From NCBI GenBank assembly GCA_963716135.1, contig OY970289.1:1860001-1924000 (forward strand): a DNA stretch of 64,000 nucleotides. Direction: 5' to 3'. Below the pieces are notes generated by a model that searched no databases, was not told the DNA's origin, and saw only the letters and a list, made by a program, of their open reading frames with translations. The stretch comes from CAVRAW01 sp963716135. GTDB lineage: Bacteria > Planctomycetota > Planctomycetia > Pirellulales > JADZDJ01. Shown piece by piece: positions 8,980 through 16,813 of this stretch. Each line of letters begins with the position of its first letter. Position 1 is the stretch's first letter. The translations under genes were made by a program, and so were the position numbers.

Positions 8980-9956
8980 GCACTACAGCAGCCATACCGC
9001 GTCGTTCCACCGCGACTCCCACCTCCCAACCAACTCCTACCATGCGACATCTCATTACGATTACCGATCTAACGACGGCGGAAATCGAACGGATCTTCGC
9101 CATTACCAGCGACATCAAAACCAAGTACCTGCAAGGCGTGCGCGAAACTCTCTTGCCAGGACGCGTGTTGGCGTTGGTGTTCGAAAAGCAATCGCTGCGG
9201 ACGCGAGTAAGCTTCGAAGCCGGCATGACACAACTCGGCGGCGGCAGTATGTTCCTGGGGGCGGACGTGGGCTTCGGCACCCGTGAAAGTGTGCCCGATT
9301 TTGCCCGCACGCTGAGCCAGTATGTGGATGGGATTGTGATTCGGGCCAATAAGCATCCGATGGTCGTGGAACTAGCGCAGCACAGCACGTGTCCGGTGAT
9401 TAATGGGCTGACGGACTATTCGCATCCCTGCCAGGCGCTGGCCGATTTGTACACGGTGCGTGAATTGGTCGGTCGGCTGAATGGGCTAACCCTGGCGTGG
9501 GTCGGCGATGCGAACAACGTGTGCCGAAGTTTGGTCGAAGCTTGCGGGCTGTTGGGGATGAAGATTGTGGTCGCCTCGCCGCCGAAATACAGCTTCTCGA
9601 AGGAAGAAATCGCGCGGATCAAGAAGGATATTCCAAAGATCGATCTGACGACCACCCATGATCCGGCGGAAGCGGTGAAAGGGGCCGTGGCGGTGTACAC
9701 TGACGTGTGGGCCAGCATGGGACAGGAATCGGAGATCGCCGAGCGGCGGAAGGTGTTCGGCCCGTACCAGGTAAATGCCGCGCTGATGAAGCATGCGCCC
9801 GAGGCGTATTTCATGCACTGTTTGCCGGCGCATCGTGGCGAGGAAGTGACCGATGAAGTGATCGACAGCAAAAATAGCGTGGTGGTGCAGCAGGCGGGCA
9901 ACCGGATGCACGTGCAAAAGGGCATCATCGCCTGGTTGCTGGGGCGGGGAAATTAA
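8976..9956 (+). CDS. argF: Ornithine carbamoyltransferase
   Basis: 326 aa. It makes citrulline from ornithine and carbamoyl phosphate. Carbamoyl-phosphate-binding KQSLRTRVSFEAGMTQLGG (S-x-R-T-R motif) is near residues 70-88, with DYSHPCQALADLYT, the LAWVGDANNVCRSL block, and the ornithine-binding FMHCLPAHRGEEVTDEVID. The ATG at 8976 overlaps the argD stop. The first ~22 residues (Thr/Pro-rich) are extra compared with most homologues, so the ATG at 9042, right before RHLITITDL, is an alternative start. It ends the arg series; rph follows after ~135 nt. Confidence 0.95.
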   Translation: MSTTAAIPRRSTATPTSQPTPTMRHLITITDLTTAEIERIFAITSDIKTKYLQGVRETLLPGRVLALVFEKQSLRTRVSFEAGMTQLGGGSMFLGADVGFGTRESVPDFARTLSQYVDGIVIRANKHPMVVELAQHSTCPVINGLTDYSHPCQALADLYTVRELVGRLNGLTLAWVGDANNVCRSLVEACGLLGMKIVVASPPKYSFSKEEIARIKKDIPKIDLTTTHDPAEAVKGAVAVYTDVWASMGQESEIAERRKVFGPYQVNAALMKHAPEAYFMHCLPAHRGEEVTDEVIDSKNSVVVQQAGNRMHVQKGIIAWLLGRGN

Positions 9957-9967
9957 TCCGGTAAGTT

Positions 9968-10047
9968 GGATTTAGGAAGTAGGATTGTTTCTTGGCTTCG
10001 TCTTGTGTCTGCAACATCAAAAATCATAAATCCAATTTCCTACTTTG
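9968..10047 (+). repeat. Imperfect inverted 7-bp-period repeat between argF and rph
   Basis: The left arm (9968-9988) reads as heptamers GGATTTA, GGAAGTA, GGATTGT. The right arm (10027-10047) contains the reverse complements of GGATTTA, GGAAATT and CAAAGTA. The two arms could form a weak stem downstream of argF. The rest of the spacer, to ~10080, is a CTCTGCGCCTCAGCG-type low-complexity stretch. Confidence 0.4.
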
Positions 10048-10091
10048 CTCTGCTCTGCGCCTCAGCGTCTCGGCGGTGATAAGGAATTTTG

Positions 10092-10823
10092 ATGCGTAAT
10101 GACGGCCGAAAAGCGGATGAGTTGCGGCCGATCACGATTCGGCGGCATTTCACGCGCACGGCGCCGGGGAGTGTGCTGATTCAGGCCGGCGGCACCACCG
10201 TGCTGTGCACCGCTTCGGTCGATCCCAAGGTGCCGGAGTGGATGGCTGGCAAAGGGCGCGGCTGGCTCACGGCCGAGTACAACATGCTGCCGGGGAGCAC
10301 CAGCCCGCGGAAAAAGCGCGATCGGGACGGCAAAACTGACGGCCGCACCACCGAGATTCAGCGGTTGATTGGCCGCAGCTTGCGGGCGATTATCGATCTG
10401 GATGCGATCGGTGAAAAAACGATCGCCATCGATTGCGACGTGTTGGAGGCCGACGGCGGCACACGCACGCTGAGCATCACGGGGGCGTATGTGGCGCTGG
10501 TCGACGCCTTGGAGACGATCGGCAGTTCGTTGGATCCGGATCGCTTGCCTCTTTCCACCAGCGTGGCGGCGGTGAGCGTGGGAATTGTTGAAGGGCAGGC
10601 GCTATTGGATCTCGATTATTCGGAGGACGTGGAAGCCGCGGTGGATATGAACGTGGTCATGACGGGCGAGGGGCGTTTTGTGGAAGTGCAGGGCACCGGC
10701 GAGGAAGCCACGTTCAGCGAAGAAGAATTGAAGGCGCTGCTGGCGCGTCGCGCCGCGGCATCGGACAATTGGCCCAATTTCAACAGGCAGCGCTCACGTA
10801 ACCGTTCGACAGCGATGACGTAA
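10092..10823 (+). CDS. rph: Ribonuclease PH
   Basis: 243 aa, phosphorolytic 3'-5' exoribonuclease that trims tRNA 3' ends. Family blocks: RPITIRRHFTRTAPGSVLIQ, TVLCTASV, GWLTAEYNMLPGST (active-site loop), TDGRTTEIQRLIGRSLRA (RNA-binding, R-L-I-G-R-S-L-R), VLEADGGTRTLSITGAYVAL, and the C-terminal VDMNVVMTGEGRFVEVQGTGEEATF with phosphate-binding residues. ATG 10092 follows AAGGAATTTTG. Transcription ends facing yraN, with a G+C-rich hairpin between the two stops. Confidence 0.95.
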   Translation: MRNDGRKADELRPITIRRHFTRTAPGSVLIQAGGTTVLCTASVDPKVPEWMAGKGRGWLTAEYNMLPGSTSPRKKRDRDGKTDGRTTEIQRLIGRSLRAIIDLDAIGEKTIAIDCDVLEADGGTRTLSITGAYVALVDALETIGSSLDPDRLPLSTSVAAVSVGIVEGQALLDLDYSEDVEAAVDMNVVMTGEGRFVEVQGTGEEATFSEEELKALLARRAAASDNWPNFNRQRSRNRSTAMT

Positions 10824-10831
10824 CCGTTTAG

Positions 10832-10851
10832 CCCCGGCCCCCAGGCCGGGG
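10832..10851. terminator. Hairpin between convergent rph and yraN
   Basis: CCCCGGCC and GGCCGGGG form a perfect 8-bp stem with a 4-nt loop, 9 nt after the rph stop and 4 nt before the yraN stop. There is no T-run, so it could act as a bidirectional mRNA 3'-end stabiliser or a pause element rather than a strong intrinsic terminator. Confidence 0.55.
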
Positions 10852-10855
10852 ACCA

Positions 10856-11284
10856 TTACGTGAACATCCCCACCGGCCCCTGCGCTTCGAAGGCGTTTTG
10901 GATGTGTTCGATCTTCGGGCGCCTTTCACCGTAGGGCCAGGTGACGGCCATCACGTCGAAGCGGCAGTTGTATTCCAGCAGGCCGTGACGTTTGAGAAAC
11001 ATCAAAGCGGCGCGGGTCACGCGCCACTGCTTGCGAAAATCCACGGCCTCGGCCGGGTGGCCGAAGCGCGCGGTGCGGCGAGTTTTCACTTCGACGAAAA
11101 CGATCGTGCGGCCATCGGCGGCGATCAGGTCCAGCTCGCCGCCGCGCAGGCGCAGGCCGCGGGCGATGATTTTGAGTCCGCGGCGTTTGAGAAATTTTTC
11201 GGCGGCGCGTTCGCCGAGATAGCCCAGTGGCTTGGGTCGCCAGAAGTTTTCCCAGCGCGTTTTGACGGCAACGGGCCAGTGCAT
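10856..11284 (-). CDS. YraN/UPF0102 family endonuclease-like protein
   Basis: 142 aa. It shows the UPF0102 pattern: LGERAAEKFLKRRGLKIIAR, then the PD-(D/E)xK-like core RGGELDLIAADGRTIVFVEVKTRR, and a C-terminal CRFDVMAV block. E..D..(9-12)..EVK residues are all present, so a restriction-endonuclease-like fold is likely. Roles proposed for the family in DNA processing are not settled. It lies 54 nt downstream of rplS on the same strand, the usual position of yraN in trmD-rplS-type operons. Confidence 0.85.
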   Translation of the reverse strand: MHWPVAVKTRWENFWRPKPLGYLGERAAEKFLKRRGLKIIARGLRLRGGELDLIAADGRTIVFVEVKTRRTARFGHPAEAVDFRKQWRVTRAALMFLKRHGLLEYNCRFDVMAVTWPYGERRPKIEHIQNAFEAQGPVGMFT

Positions 11285-11338
11285 GTTCCACCCCGGACAA
11301 GCACGCAGTCAGCGCGACCAGCGGTCGCGGCTTGATGA

Positions 11339-11749
11339 TTAGGCGGTGGTCGCCGGCTCCAAGGCGGTTTCTTCGCCGGGGACCAGCGGGACTGCTTTGC
11401 CGCTGCGTTTCTGACGCAGGCGGACTGCCTTGCCGACGCGGTCGCGGAGGAAGTACAGCTTGGCGCGGCGGACGATGCCGCTGGATTTCACTTCGATCTT
11501 GGCGATTTTCGGCGAGTGCAACGGGAACTTGCGCTCCACGCCTTCGCCTTGCACGATGCGGCGGACCGTGAACATTTCGCGGCTGCCCGAGCCGCTGCGG
11601 GCGATCACCACGCCGTTGAAGATTTGGATGCGTTCCTTTTCACCTTCCAGGATGCGGGTGTGGACGTCGACCGTGTCGCCAATTTTGAATTCGGGCACTT
11701 CGGTTTTCAGCGAGCTTTTTTCGACGAGGTCCAGGGTTTTCTGGCTCAT
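11339..11749 (-). CDS. rplS: Large ribosomal subunit protein bL19
   Basis: 136 aa. bL19 sits at the 30S/50S interface. The sequence carries the family signature: FKIGDTVDVHTRILEGEKER, RIQIFNGVVIARSGSG, REMFTVRRIVQGEGVER, PLHSPKIAKIEV and the RRAKLYFLRDRVGKAVRLRQ block. It has a ~20-residue C-terminal extension (AVPLVPGEETALEPATTA) beyond the typical ~115 aa. It is on the same strand as trmD and rpsP but separated from them by three plus-strand genes. Confidence 0.96.
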   Translation of the reverse strand: MSQKTLDLVEKSSLKTEVPEFKIGDTVDVHTRILEGEKERIQIFNGVVIARSGSGSREMFTVRRIVQGEGVERKFPLHSPKIAKIEVKSSGIVRRAKLYFLRDRVGKAVRLRQKRSGKAVPLVPGEETALEPATTA

Positions 11750-11938
11750 GACCGCACCTTCTGCTATCTGCTATTTCGCCTGCGATTTGTGTAAACCAAG
11801 AGTTTAACGTGTTTGGGGGTGGTTTCGCAATGGAGCGATGGTCGCGGAAATTTGAGGGTTTTTGATAGCGCGGCAATTTCCGGCTACAATCGGCTCGCCG
11901 ACCGCAAAATTGCGTAAATCGAATTCGAGGAATCTGCC

Positions 11939-12334
11939 ATGGCCGCCATGGAAACTGCCAAAAATTATCACACCGTGACGCCGTATCTGATCGTGAACGA
12001 CGTGCCGCGGCTGCTGGAATTCTTGAAGGCGGCATTTGGCGCCAGCGAGCGGATTCGCTTGCCGCGGGCCGATGGCTCGGTGATGCATGCCGAAGTGCAG
12101 ATCGGCGATTCGATTGTGATGATGGGGGAGCCGACGGGCACGGTCAAAGCCATGCCGGCGTCGATTTTTCTGCGGGTGCAGGATGCCGATGCCGCCTATC
12201 AAAAGGCGCTCAAAGCGGGGGGCACTTCAGTGGCCGAGCCCAAGGATCAGCCACATGCCGGCGAGCGGTATGGGGGCGTGAAAGACCCCTGCGGCAATCT
12301 ATGGTGGCCCGCGGCGGCCATCGACGGACGCTAA
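11939..12334 (+). CDS. VOC (glyoxalase/bleomycin-resistance) family protein, PhnB-like
   Basis: 131 aa, one VOC module. It starts VTPYLIVNDVPRLLEFLKAA, has HAEVQIGDSIVMMGE in the middle and ends with GGVKDPCGNLWW, matching the PhnB/YdhS-like 'GGVkDPfGnxWw' subgroup. VOC proteins use paired modules to bind metal and small substrates; the substrate here cannot be told. ATG 11939 has GAGGAA 7 nt upstream. It lies on the opposite strand between rplS and trmD, so it interrupts the usual translation-gene operon. Confidence 0.85.
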   Translation: MAAMETAKNYHTVTPYLIVNDVPRLLEFLKAAFGASERIRLPRADGSVMHAEVQIGDSIVMMGEPTGTVKAMPASIFLRVQDADAAYQKALKAGGTSVAEPKDQPHAGERYGGVKDPCGNLWWPAAAIDGR

Positions 12335-12343
12335 GCCGGCGCT

Positions 12344-12364
12344 GCCCGACTGACGCCGTCGGGC
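12344..12364 (+). terminator. Hairpin after VOC gene
   Basis: GCCCGAC and GTCGGGC form a perfect 7-bp stem with a 7-nt loop, 10 nt after the VOC stop codon. No T-run follows. It is possibly an intrinsic-type end or mRNA stabiliser. Confidence 0.45.
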
Positions 12365-12458
12365 GATGTATGAAGTCGCAGGTTTTGATTGAGCTGTAGC
12401 GCTCAATTACAATCAGCGTACCGATTCCATCACCGATATTCACGTTGGGAGCCCCTCC

Positions 12459-12824
12459 ATGAGATCGACTCGAGCTTTCATTGTCCTCGCCATCATTGCC
12501 TGTTTTGCGGCCGGCGGGTTGCTTGTCTATGTTGCCGACGCGCAGGTCCGGCCCGATCCGAAGGATACGGCGGCGGCCAAGCAAATCGAGGAGGCGTACC
12601 AGTTGATTAACGATGCGACTCGAAAGCAGCGCGAGGCGTATCAAAAGAAATTGGACGAGGATTCCGATCGCGGCAAGCGGGTCGATGCACTCTTGACCCG
12701 CTGGGAAGAACAGACGGCGAAGTCGGAAAAAGTGGCCGAGCGCTACACCAAAATTCTGGATACTTGGGAGAAGCAGCAGGCGCAGATGCAGAAGCTGCTG
12801 GATGCGATGGCGGCGAAGAAATAG
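12459..12824 (+). CDS. Exported coiled-coil protein of unknown function
   Basis: 121 aa. An N-terminal hydrophobic segment (AFIVLAIIACFAAGGLLVYV, residues 6-25) serves as a signal peptide or anchor. The rest is almost entirely charged heptad-like helix (AAKQIEEAYQLINDATRKQR, then EKVAERYTKILDTWEKQQAQ) ending in a short Lys tail. This predicts a periplasmic coiled coil. I do not recognise the family. The next small membrane gene begins 54 nt downstream and the two are probably cotranscribed. Confidence 0.6.
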   Translation: MRSTRAFIVLAIIACFAAGGLLVYVADAQVRPDPKDTAAAKQIEEAYQLINDATRKQREAYQKKLDEDSDRGKRVDALLTRWEEQTAKSEKVAERYTKILDTWEKQQAQMQKLLDAMAAKK

Positions 12825-12858
12825 GGCGCAGGGCGCAGGATGCAGGGCGCAGTAGAAG
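12824..12858 (+). repeat. 7-bp-period array between two small genes
   Basis: Heptamers GGGCGCA, GGGCGCA, GGATGCA, GGGCGCA and a degenerate GTAGAAG run from the last base of the upstream stop codon. The array fills most of the spacer to the next start, ending 20 nt before it. Confidence 0.6.
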
Positions 12859-12878
12859 GGCAATGGAGGACTTTTGTC

Positions 12879-13091
12879 ATGCCAATTGCAGCTCGGATCG
12901 TGTTGGCAGTGTTGCTGATTGGGATTGCGGGATATTGCGTCTTTGGGTTTTTGGCGACGCTCGAGCCCATGCACGACAGCGTGCTCGCTTGGCGGATCGG
13001 GTACGGCGCAGTTGGAATTGCGTCGTTGGTGGGCGCAGTTTGGGTGATACGGACTGCGAGACGTTCGGGAAGCAAATCGGAAGAGAGTTAG
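12879..13091 (+). CDS. Small two-helix membrane protein
   Basis: 70 aa. Two hydrophobic segments (IVLAVLLIGIAGYCVFGFLA at ~7-26 and VGIASLVGAVWVI at ~47-60) are separated by a short polar loop containing EPMHDS. The tail is basic, then Ser/Glu-rich. The ATG at 12879 was preferred because GGAGGA lies 9 nt upstream; the longer reading frame from 12840 would run through repeat sequence. It ends 3 nt into the 3' end of the convergent trmD gene. Family not recognised. Confidence 0.5.
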   Translation: MPIAARIVLAVLLIGIAGYCVFGFLATLEPMHDSVLAWRIGYGAVGIASLVGAVWVIRTARRSGSKSEES

Positions 13092-13782
13092 CCAGGTGGC
13101 AGCAGATCTTCGCGGCGCTGGCGGGTGATTTCGACGGATTTCTCTTTGCGCCAGCGCGCGATTTCTTCATGGTTGCCGCTGATCAGCACTTCAGGAACGG
13201 TCAGGCCGCGGTATTCGCGGGGGCGGGTGAAATGGCCGGATTCCAACAGGCGCCCTTCGGCGCTATCGGAAAAGGAATCGTGGCGGGCGCTATCTTCATC
13301 TCCCAGCACGCCCGGGACCAGGCGGATGACGGCGTCGATCAGCACCATCGCCGGCACTTCGCCGCCGCCCAAGATGTAATCGCCGATCGAGATTTCGTCG
13401 GGCTTTAGCAGTTGCCGCACGCGGTCGTCGAAGCCTTCGTAGCGGCCGCACAAGAGCAGCAAGCGCGGGTGGGTGGCAAGTTCTTCTACCACTTGCTGCG
13501 TGAGTTTGCGCCCGTCGGGGAGAGCATGATCAGGTGGCCCGGCTTGTCGGCCAGCTTTTGCACCGCTTCGACGCAATCGACCACCGGCTCGACTTTGAGC
13601 AGCATGCCCGGGCCGCCGCCGTAGGGACGGTCGTCCACCGATTTGTGTTTATCTTTGGACCAGTCGCGGATGTTGTGCAGATTAACCTGCACCAGGCTGC
13701 GCTCGATGGCCAGTTTCATCAGGCTTTGGCCCAGGTAGCCGGAGAAGATTTCTGGGAATAGGGTGAGGAGGTCGAAACGCAT
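13088..13782 (-). CDS. trmD: tRNA (guanine-N1-)-methyltransferase (one indel)
   Basis: Restored length 231 aa. TrmD methylates G37 of tRNAs using SAM. N-terminal part: RFDLLTLFPEIFSGYLGQSL, IRDWSKDKHKSVDDRPYGGG (catalytic D-R-P-Y-G-G-G), GMLLKVEP. C-terminal part: LLLCGRYEGFDDRV (SAM knot), EISIGDYILGGGEVPAMVLI and LISGNHEEIARWR. The halves are in different frames. One missing C near 13510 separates LIMLSPTG from RKLTQQVVEEL. The gene is essential in most bacteria, so a sequencing indel is likelier than loss. It lies downstream of rpsP, without rimM between them. Confidence 0.9.
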
Positions 13783-13793
13783 CGTCGGCGACA

Positions 13794-13821
13794 AAGGCAG
13801 AAGGCAAAAAGCAAAAGGCAG
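13794..13821 (+). repeat. 7-bp-period array upstream of trmD
   Basis: Heptamers AAGGCAG, AAGGCAA, AAAGCAA, AAGGCAG are read on the plus strand. The array begins 12 nt upstream of the trmD ATG, so on the coding strand it is a polypyrimidine leader. The unit is almost the same as in the array at 27575. Confidence 0.6.
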
Positions 13822-13852
13822 AATGTCGGCAACGTGCATTCTACAATGCGAC

Positions 13853-14044
13853 GGGTGGCCGGGGTCGAGGCTGCCGAGCCCCCGGAATTCAGAAAGCTGG
13901 GGGCTCACTTCCTTCGACCCCAGGCACCCACGTGCGAACCGGGCTGGGGACAGCCCGGCTGGGTGGCCGGGGTTGGAGGCGCAGCCGAAACCCCGGGGAC
14001 CTTTTGACAACCGGGGCTTCCCTTCGGTCCAGCCCCGGCCACCC
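13853..14044. repeat. Two tandem ~75-nt inverted repeats in the trmD-rpsP spacer
   Basis: Copy 1 (13853-13929) and copy 2 (13971-14044) both begin GGGTGGCCGGGGT and end with the near reverse complement (..CACCC). Each could fold into a long imperfect hairpin. A smaller CGGGCT/AGCCCG hairpin (~13940-13958) sits between them. The copies are diverged but clearly related. They occupy the place where rimM is found in many rpsP-trmD operons. Confidence 0.6.
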
Positions 14045-14046
14045 TT

Positions 14047-14501
14047 CTAAGATTCGGAAGGTGGCGTGGCTTCAACGCCGGGTTCGGCGGCGGCTTCGGG
14101 GGCCGGAGTGCTTTCGGCGGCGGCGCCTTCGGCCGATGCTTCTTCGGCGGCCTTTTTCTTCTTGGCGACGGCGGCGGCTGGTGGGCCGGGGTCGGGGATG
14201 ACTTTGGGGGCCTTGAGTTGGGCCAGGGCTTCTTCGTGCTGCTTGAGGTGCGTGCCTTCGGGGCCGTATTTCTTGATCAGAATGCTGACGCGGTCGGAGG
14301 GTTTAGCGCCGACGCCTAGCCAGTACTTCACCCGTTCGTGATCGAGCTTGCAGCGGGCATCGGTCAAGGGGATGGTGGGATCATAGCTGCCGATTTCTTC
14401 AATCACGCGGCCGTCGCGCGGGCGCGGATATCGGTGGCGCAGATGCGGAAGTAGGAGCGATGCTTCCGCCCCAAGCGTTTCATGCGAATTTTGACTGCCA
14501 C
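14047..14501 (-). CDS. rpsP: Small ribosomal subunit protein bS16, with C-terminal extension (one indel)
   Basis: Restored length 151 aa. From a GTG at 14501, preceded by GGAGTT, the first frame reads AVKIRMKRLGRKHRSYFRIC, the conserved bS16 start. It then breaks after ATDIRA. One C missing from a CCCC run near 14421 (coding strand) restores APRDGRVIEEIGSYDP and KLDHERVKYWLGVGAKPSDR. bS16 normally ends after ~80-90 residues. Here ~55 more Ala/Lys/Glu/Pro-rich residues follow (from about KVIPDPGPPAAAV), a disordered tail. The gene is essential, so the break is presumably a sequence error. Confidence 0.92.
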
Positions 14502-14594
14502 GGCTAACTCCGGATAGGGATGAATTTGAACCCATTAATAGAATCGATTTTGGGCGGTTTGGCAACCGGGGGATTGGCGCAGGAATAGATAGAT

Positions 14595-14942
14595 CTAATC
14601 CGAAGGTTTTGAAGTTTTTTGAATCTCGAAGATGCACGTTTTGACATCTCGTTGGACCAGCGGGTTAGCGTGTTGTTCCAAGGCATTCAATGCTGGTACG
14701 TCCTCGAGCGCGCCGACATGCGCGAGGCATTGCAGGGCCTGTCGAATCACTTCCGGATCGCTGTCGGTAATTGCCACCATAGCTGTTTCACGCAGTTTCT
14801 TCCCAAAACCGATGTGTGCATCCGCGGATTCTTTGATGAACTCACGTAACATCGAAACGAAGCGCGGAGCATCGAGATAGGTCGGGGGAAACCGCGTCAA
14901 AAAGTGCCATTCGTACGTCTGTTCTTGAATTTCACGTTTCAT
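14595..14942 (-). CDS. HEAT-repeat-like protein of unknown function
   Basis: 115 aa. The second half resembles a pair of HEAT-type helices: AMVAITDSDPEVIRQALQCL and HVGALEDVPALNALEQHAN. The N-terminal half (EWHFLTRFPPTYLDAPRFVS) is not recognised. No signal peptide or membrane segment. It is in line with ffh upstream and rpsP downstream, so it could share their transcript. HEAT repeats usually mediate protein contacts. Nothing more specific can be said. Confidence 0.5.
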   Translation of the reverse strand: MKREIQEQTYEWHFLTRFPPTYLDAPRFVSMLREFIKESADAHIGFGKKLRETAMVAITDSDPEVIRQALQCLAHVGALEDVPALNALEQHANPLVQRDVKTCIFEIQKTSKPSD

Positions 14943-14995
14943 TTCAGCATTGTACCCGGTCTGCGCGCTAGTCGCGGAATCGCACCCTCTCCCAG

Positions 14996-15016
14996 CCTCT
15001 CCCTCAGAGGGAGAGG
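14996..15016. repeat. 21-nt palindrome downstream of ffh
   Basis: Two 10-nt arms, CCTCTCCCTC and GAGGGAGAGG, flank a single base. A partial extra copy of CCCTCTCCC precedes it. It lies 12 nt after the ffh stop on the coding strand, so it may mark the mRNA 3' end. There is no T-run. It resembles the shorter hairpin at 2075-2093. Confidence 0.55.
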
Positions 15017-15027
15017 AGTTAGCAGCG

Positions 15028-16500
15028 CTAGCCGCGGGAATCGCGACGTTTCTTGCGCAGTTCTTTTTCGCGCTGTTTTTTGAGTTTGCGTTTTTCGTCG
15101 GGGCTGAGGCGTTTGCCGGTGCCGACTTTGGCGCGGCCGAAGCGGCTGCCGGGGTCCATGAAGCCGCCGCGTTGCAGCTCGTTCATTTTTTTCATCCGGT
15201 CGCGCATGCCCAGGCTCGACATTTCTTTCATCATCGAGGCCATGCCGTCGAACGATTTCACGAGTTCATTGATTTGATGCGGTTCGACGCCGCTTCCGGC
15301 GGCGATGCGGCGGCGGCGGCTTTGATCGATGACATGCGGGTTGCGGCGTTCCTCGGGAGTCATCGAGTCGATCATGCCGAAGAAGCGGTGCATCTCGCTT
15401 TCGTCGAACTGGTCCATCATGCCCGACATTCCGCCCATGCCGGGGATCATGCCCATCACTTTTTGCAGGGGGCCTAGCTTTTTGATCTGCCGGAGCATGT
15501 CGCGGAAGGTTTCGAGGGTGATTTCGCCTTTGCGGAGCGATTCCTCCTGCTTCTTCATTTCCTCCTGATCGAACTTTTCGTGCGCCTGTTCGACCAGGGT
15601 GAGGACGTCCCCCATGCCGAGGATGCGGCCAGCCATGCGGTCGGGATGGAATTCCTCGAGATTATCCAGATGCTCGCCGGTGCCGATGAATTTGATCGGC
15701 ACGCCGGTCACTTGCTTGACGCTGAGGGCCGCGCCGCCGCGGGCGTCGCCGTCGAGCTTGGTCATGATCACGCCATCCAGCTCCAGCGCTTCGTTGAACG
15801 CCTTGGCGCTGTTGACGGCGTCCTGGCCGGTCATGGCGTCGACGACGAGCATGACCTGATCGGGCTCGACGCGCTGGTCGATGCGCTTCAATTGCTGCAT
15901 CAATTCGTCGTCGATGTGCAGCCGGCCGGCGGTATCGAGAATGACGACCGGAATGCCTTCCTGCTTGGCCTGCTTCACGGCGTTGTGGCAGACGACGACG
16001 GGGTCGGGGGCGCCGCGCTCGGAATAGACGGTTAGCCCGAGCTGTTCGCCGATGACGTGCAACTGGTCGATGGCGGCGGGGCGCTGGAGGTCGGCGGCCA
16101 CGAGCATCACGCGGCGGCCTTGTTGCTGGATCATGCGGCCCAGCTTGCCGCAGGTGGTGGTTTTGCCGGAGCCCTGCAGGCCGCAAAGCATGAGGATGCT
16201 GGTATCGCCCGTTTTCAGGTGGAGCGAATGATCGACCGGGCCCATCAGGTTGACCAGTTCGCGGTTGACGATGCCCACCAGTTGCTGCGAGGGATCAAGG
16301 GAGTGGAGCACCCGCTCGCCGACGGCATCGACGCTGACCCGATCGATGAACTCCTTGGCGACGTCGTAGCTGACGTCGGCTTCCAGCAGGGCCTGGCGCA
16401 CGAGTTCCAGCCCGTCGCGCATGTTCGCTTCGGTCAGTTTGCCCTTACCGCGCAGGCTGCGAAGCGCGCCGGAGAGGCCTTGCTGGATGGTTTCGAACAT
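15028..16500 (-). CDS. ffh: Signal recognition particle protein Ffh (SRP54)
   Basis: 490 aa. This GTPase binds 4.5S RNA and signal sequences and delivers ribosomes to FtsY at the membrane. N domain: LSGALRSLRGKGKLTEANMR. G domain: CGLQGSGKTTTCGKLGRMIQ (G1), DTAGRLHIDDELM (G3), TKLDGDARGGAAL (G4). M domain: Met-rich, with GMIPGMGGMSGMMDQFDESE and RRRRIAAGSG for RNA binding. It ends in a basic GTGKRLSPDEKRKLKKQREK tail. The start at 16500 (MFETIQQGLSG) matches family starts; upstream in-frame codons are poorly conserved in character. Confidence 0.96.
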   Translation of the reverse strand: MFETIQQGLSGALRSLRGKGKLTEANMRDGLELVRQALLEADVSYDVAKEFIDRVSVDAVGERVLHSLDPSQQLVGIVNRELVNLMGPVDHSLHLKTGDTSILMLCGLQGSGKTTTCGKLGRMIQQQGRRVMLVAADLQRPAAIDQLHVIGEQLGLTVYSERGAPDPVVVCHNAVKQAKQEGIPVVILDTAGRLHIDDELMQQLKRIDQRVEPDQVMLVVDAMTGQDAVNSAKAFNEALELDGVIMTKLDGDARGGAALSVKQVTGVPIKFIGTGEHLDNLEEFHPDRMAGRILGMGDVLTLVEQAHEKFDQEEMKKQEESLRKGEITLETFRDMLRQIKKLGPLQKVMGMIPGMGGMSGMMDQFDESEMHRFFGMIDSMTPEERRNPHVIDQSRRRRIAAGSGVEPHQINELVKSFDGMASMMKEMSSLGMRDRMKKMNELQRGGFMDPGSRFGRAKVGTGKRLSPDEKRKLKKQREKELRKKRRDSRG

Positions 16501-16813
16501 GGGCTTTTTTGAGTGGATTTTGGGGGCGAATGAACGGATTAAGCCGCAAACTCCCATGCGACTGTTGTGTCAGCGCCAACCGCGCTGCCGGACATAAAGC
16601 TTCGAATTTTACTGCAAAATTGCCGCGTGTGACAGTCGCTGAGAATGTAGCGTGGCAAACTTCGCGGGTGGAAGCGCACAGCGCGGGCGTTCCGGGAATC
16701 TGAAACTTTCCGCCAAATCGGGTAGATACAAGATGTAGGAAAAGTTCCACCCACGGGTGGCCACGTCACGACTGCGGGTGCGGCAGGTTCGAAATCGGGA
16801 AAGGAGTCCTACG
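16501..16813. promoter_or_regulatory. 313-nt divergent spacer between ffh and an outer-membrane gene
   Basis: No credible gene is seen here. The region must hold promoters for ffh (leftward) and the outer-membrane protein gene (rightward). AAGGAG at 16801-16806 is the ribosome binding site for the latter. I could not pick out convincing -35/-10 pairs. Confidence 0.4.

Noticed and set aside
9968..10080. Arginine-operon riboswitch or attenuator
   Set aside because: The inverted repeat lies downstream of argF, is built from 7-bp-period units and has no terminator T-run or leader peptide.
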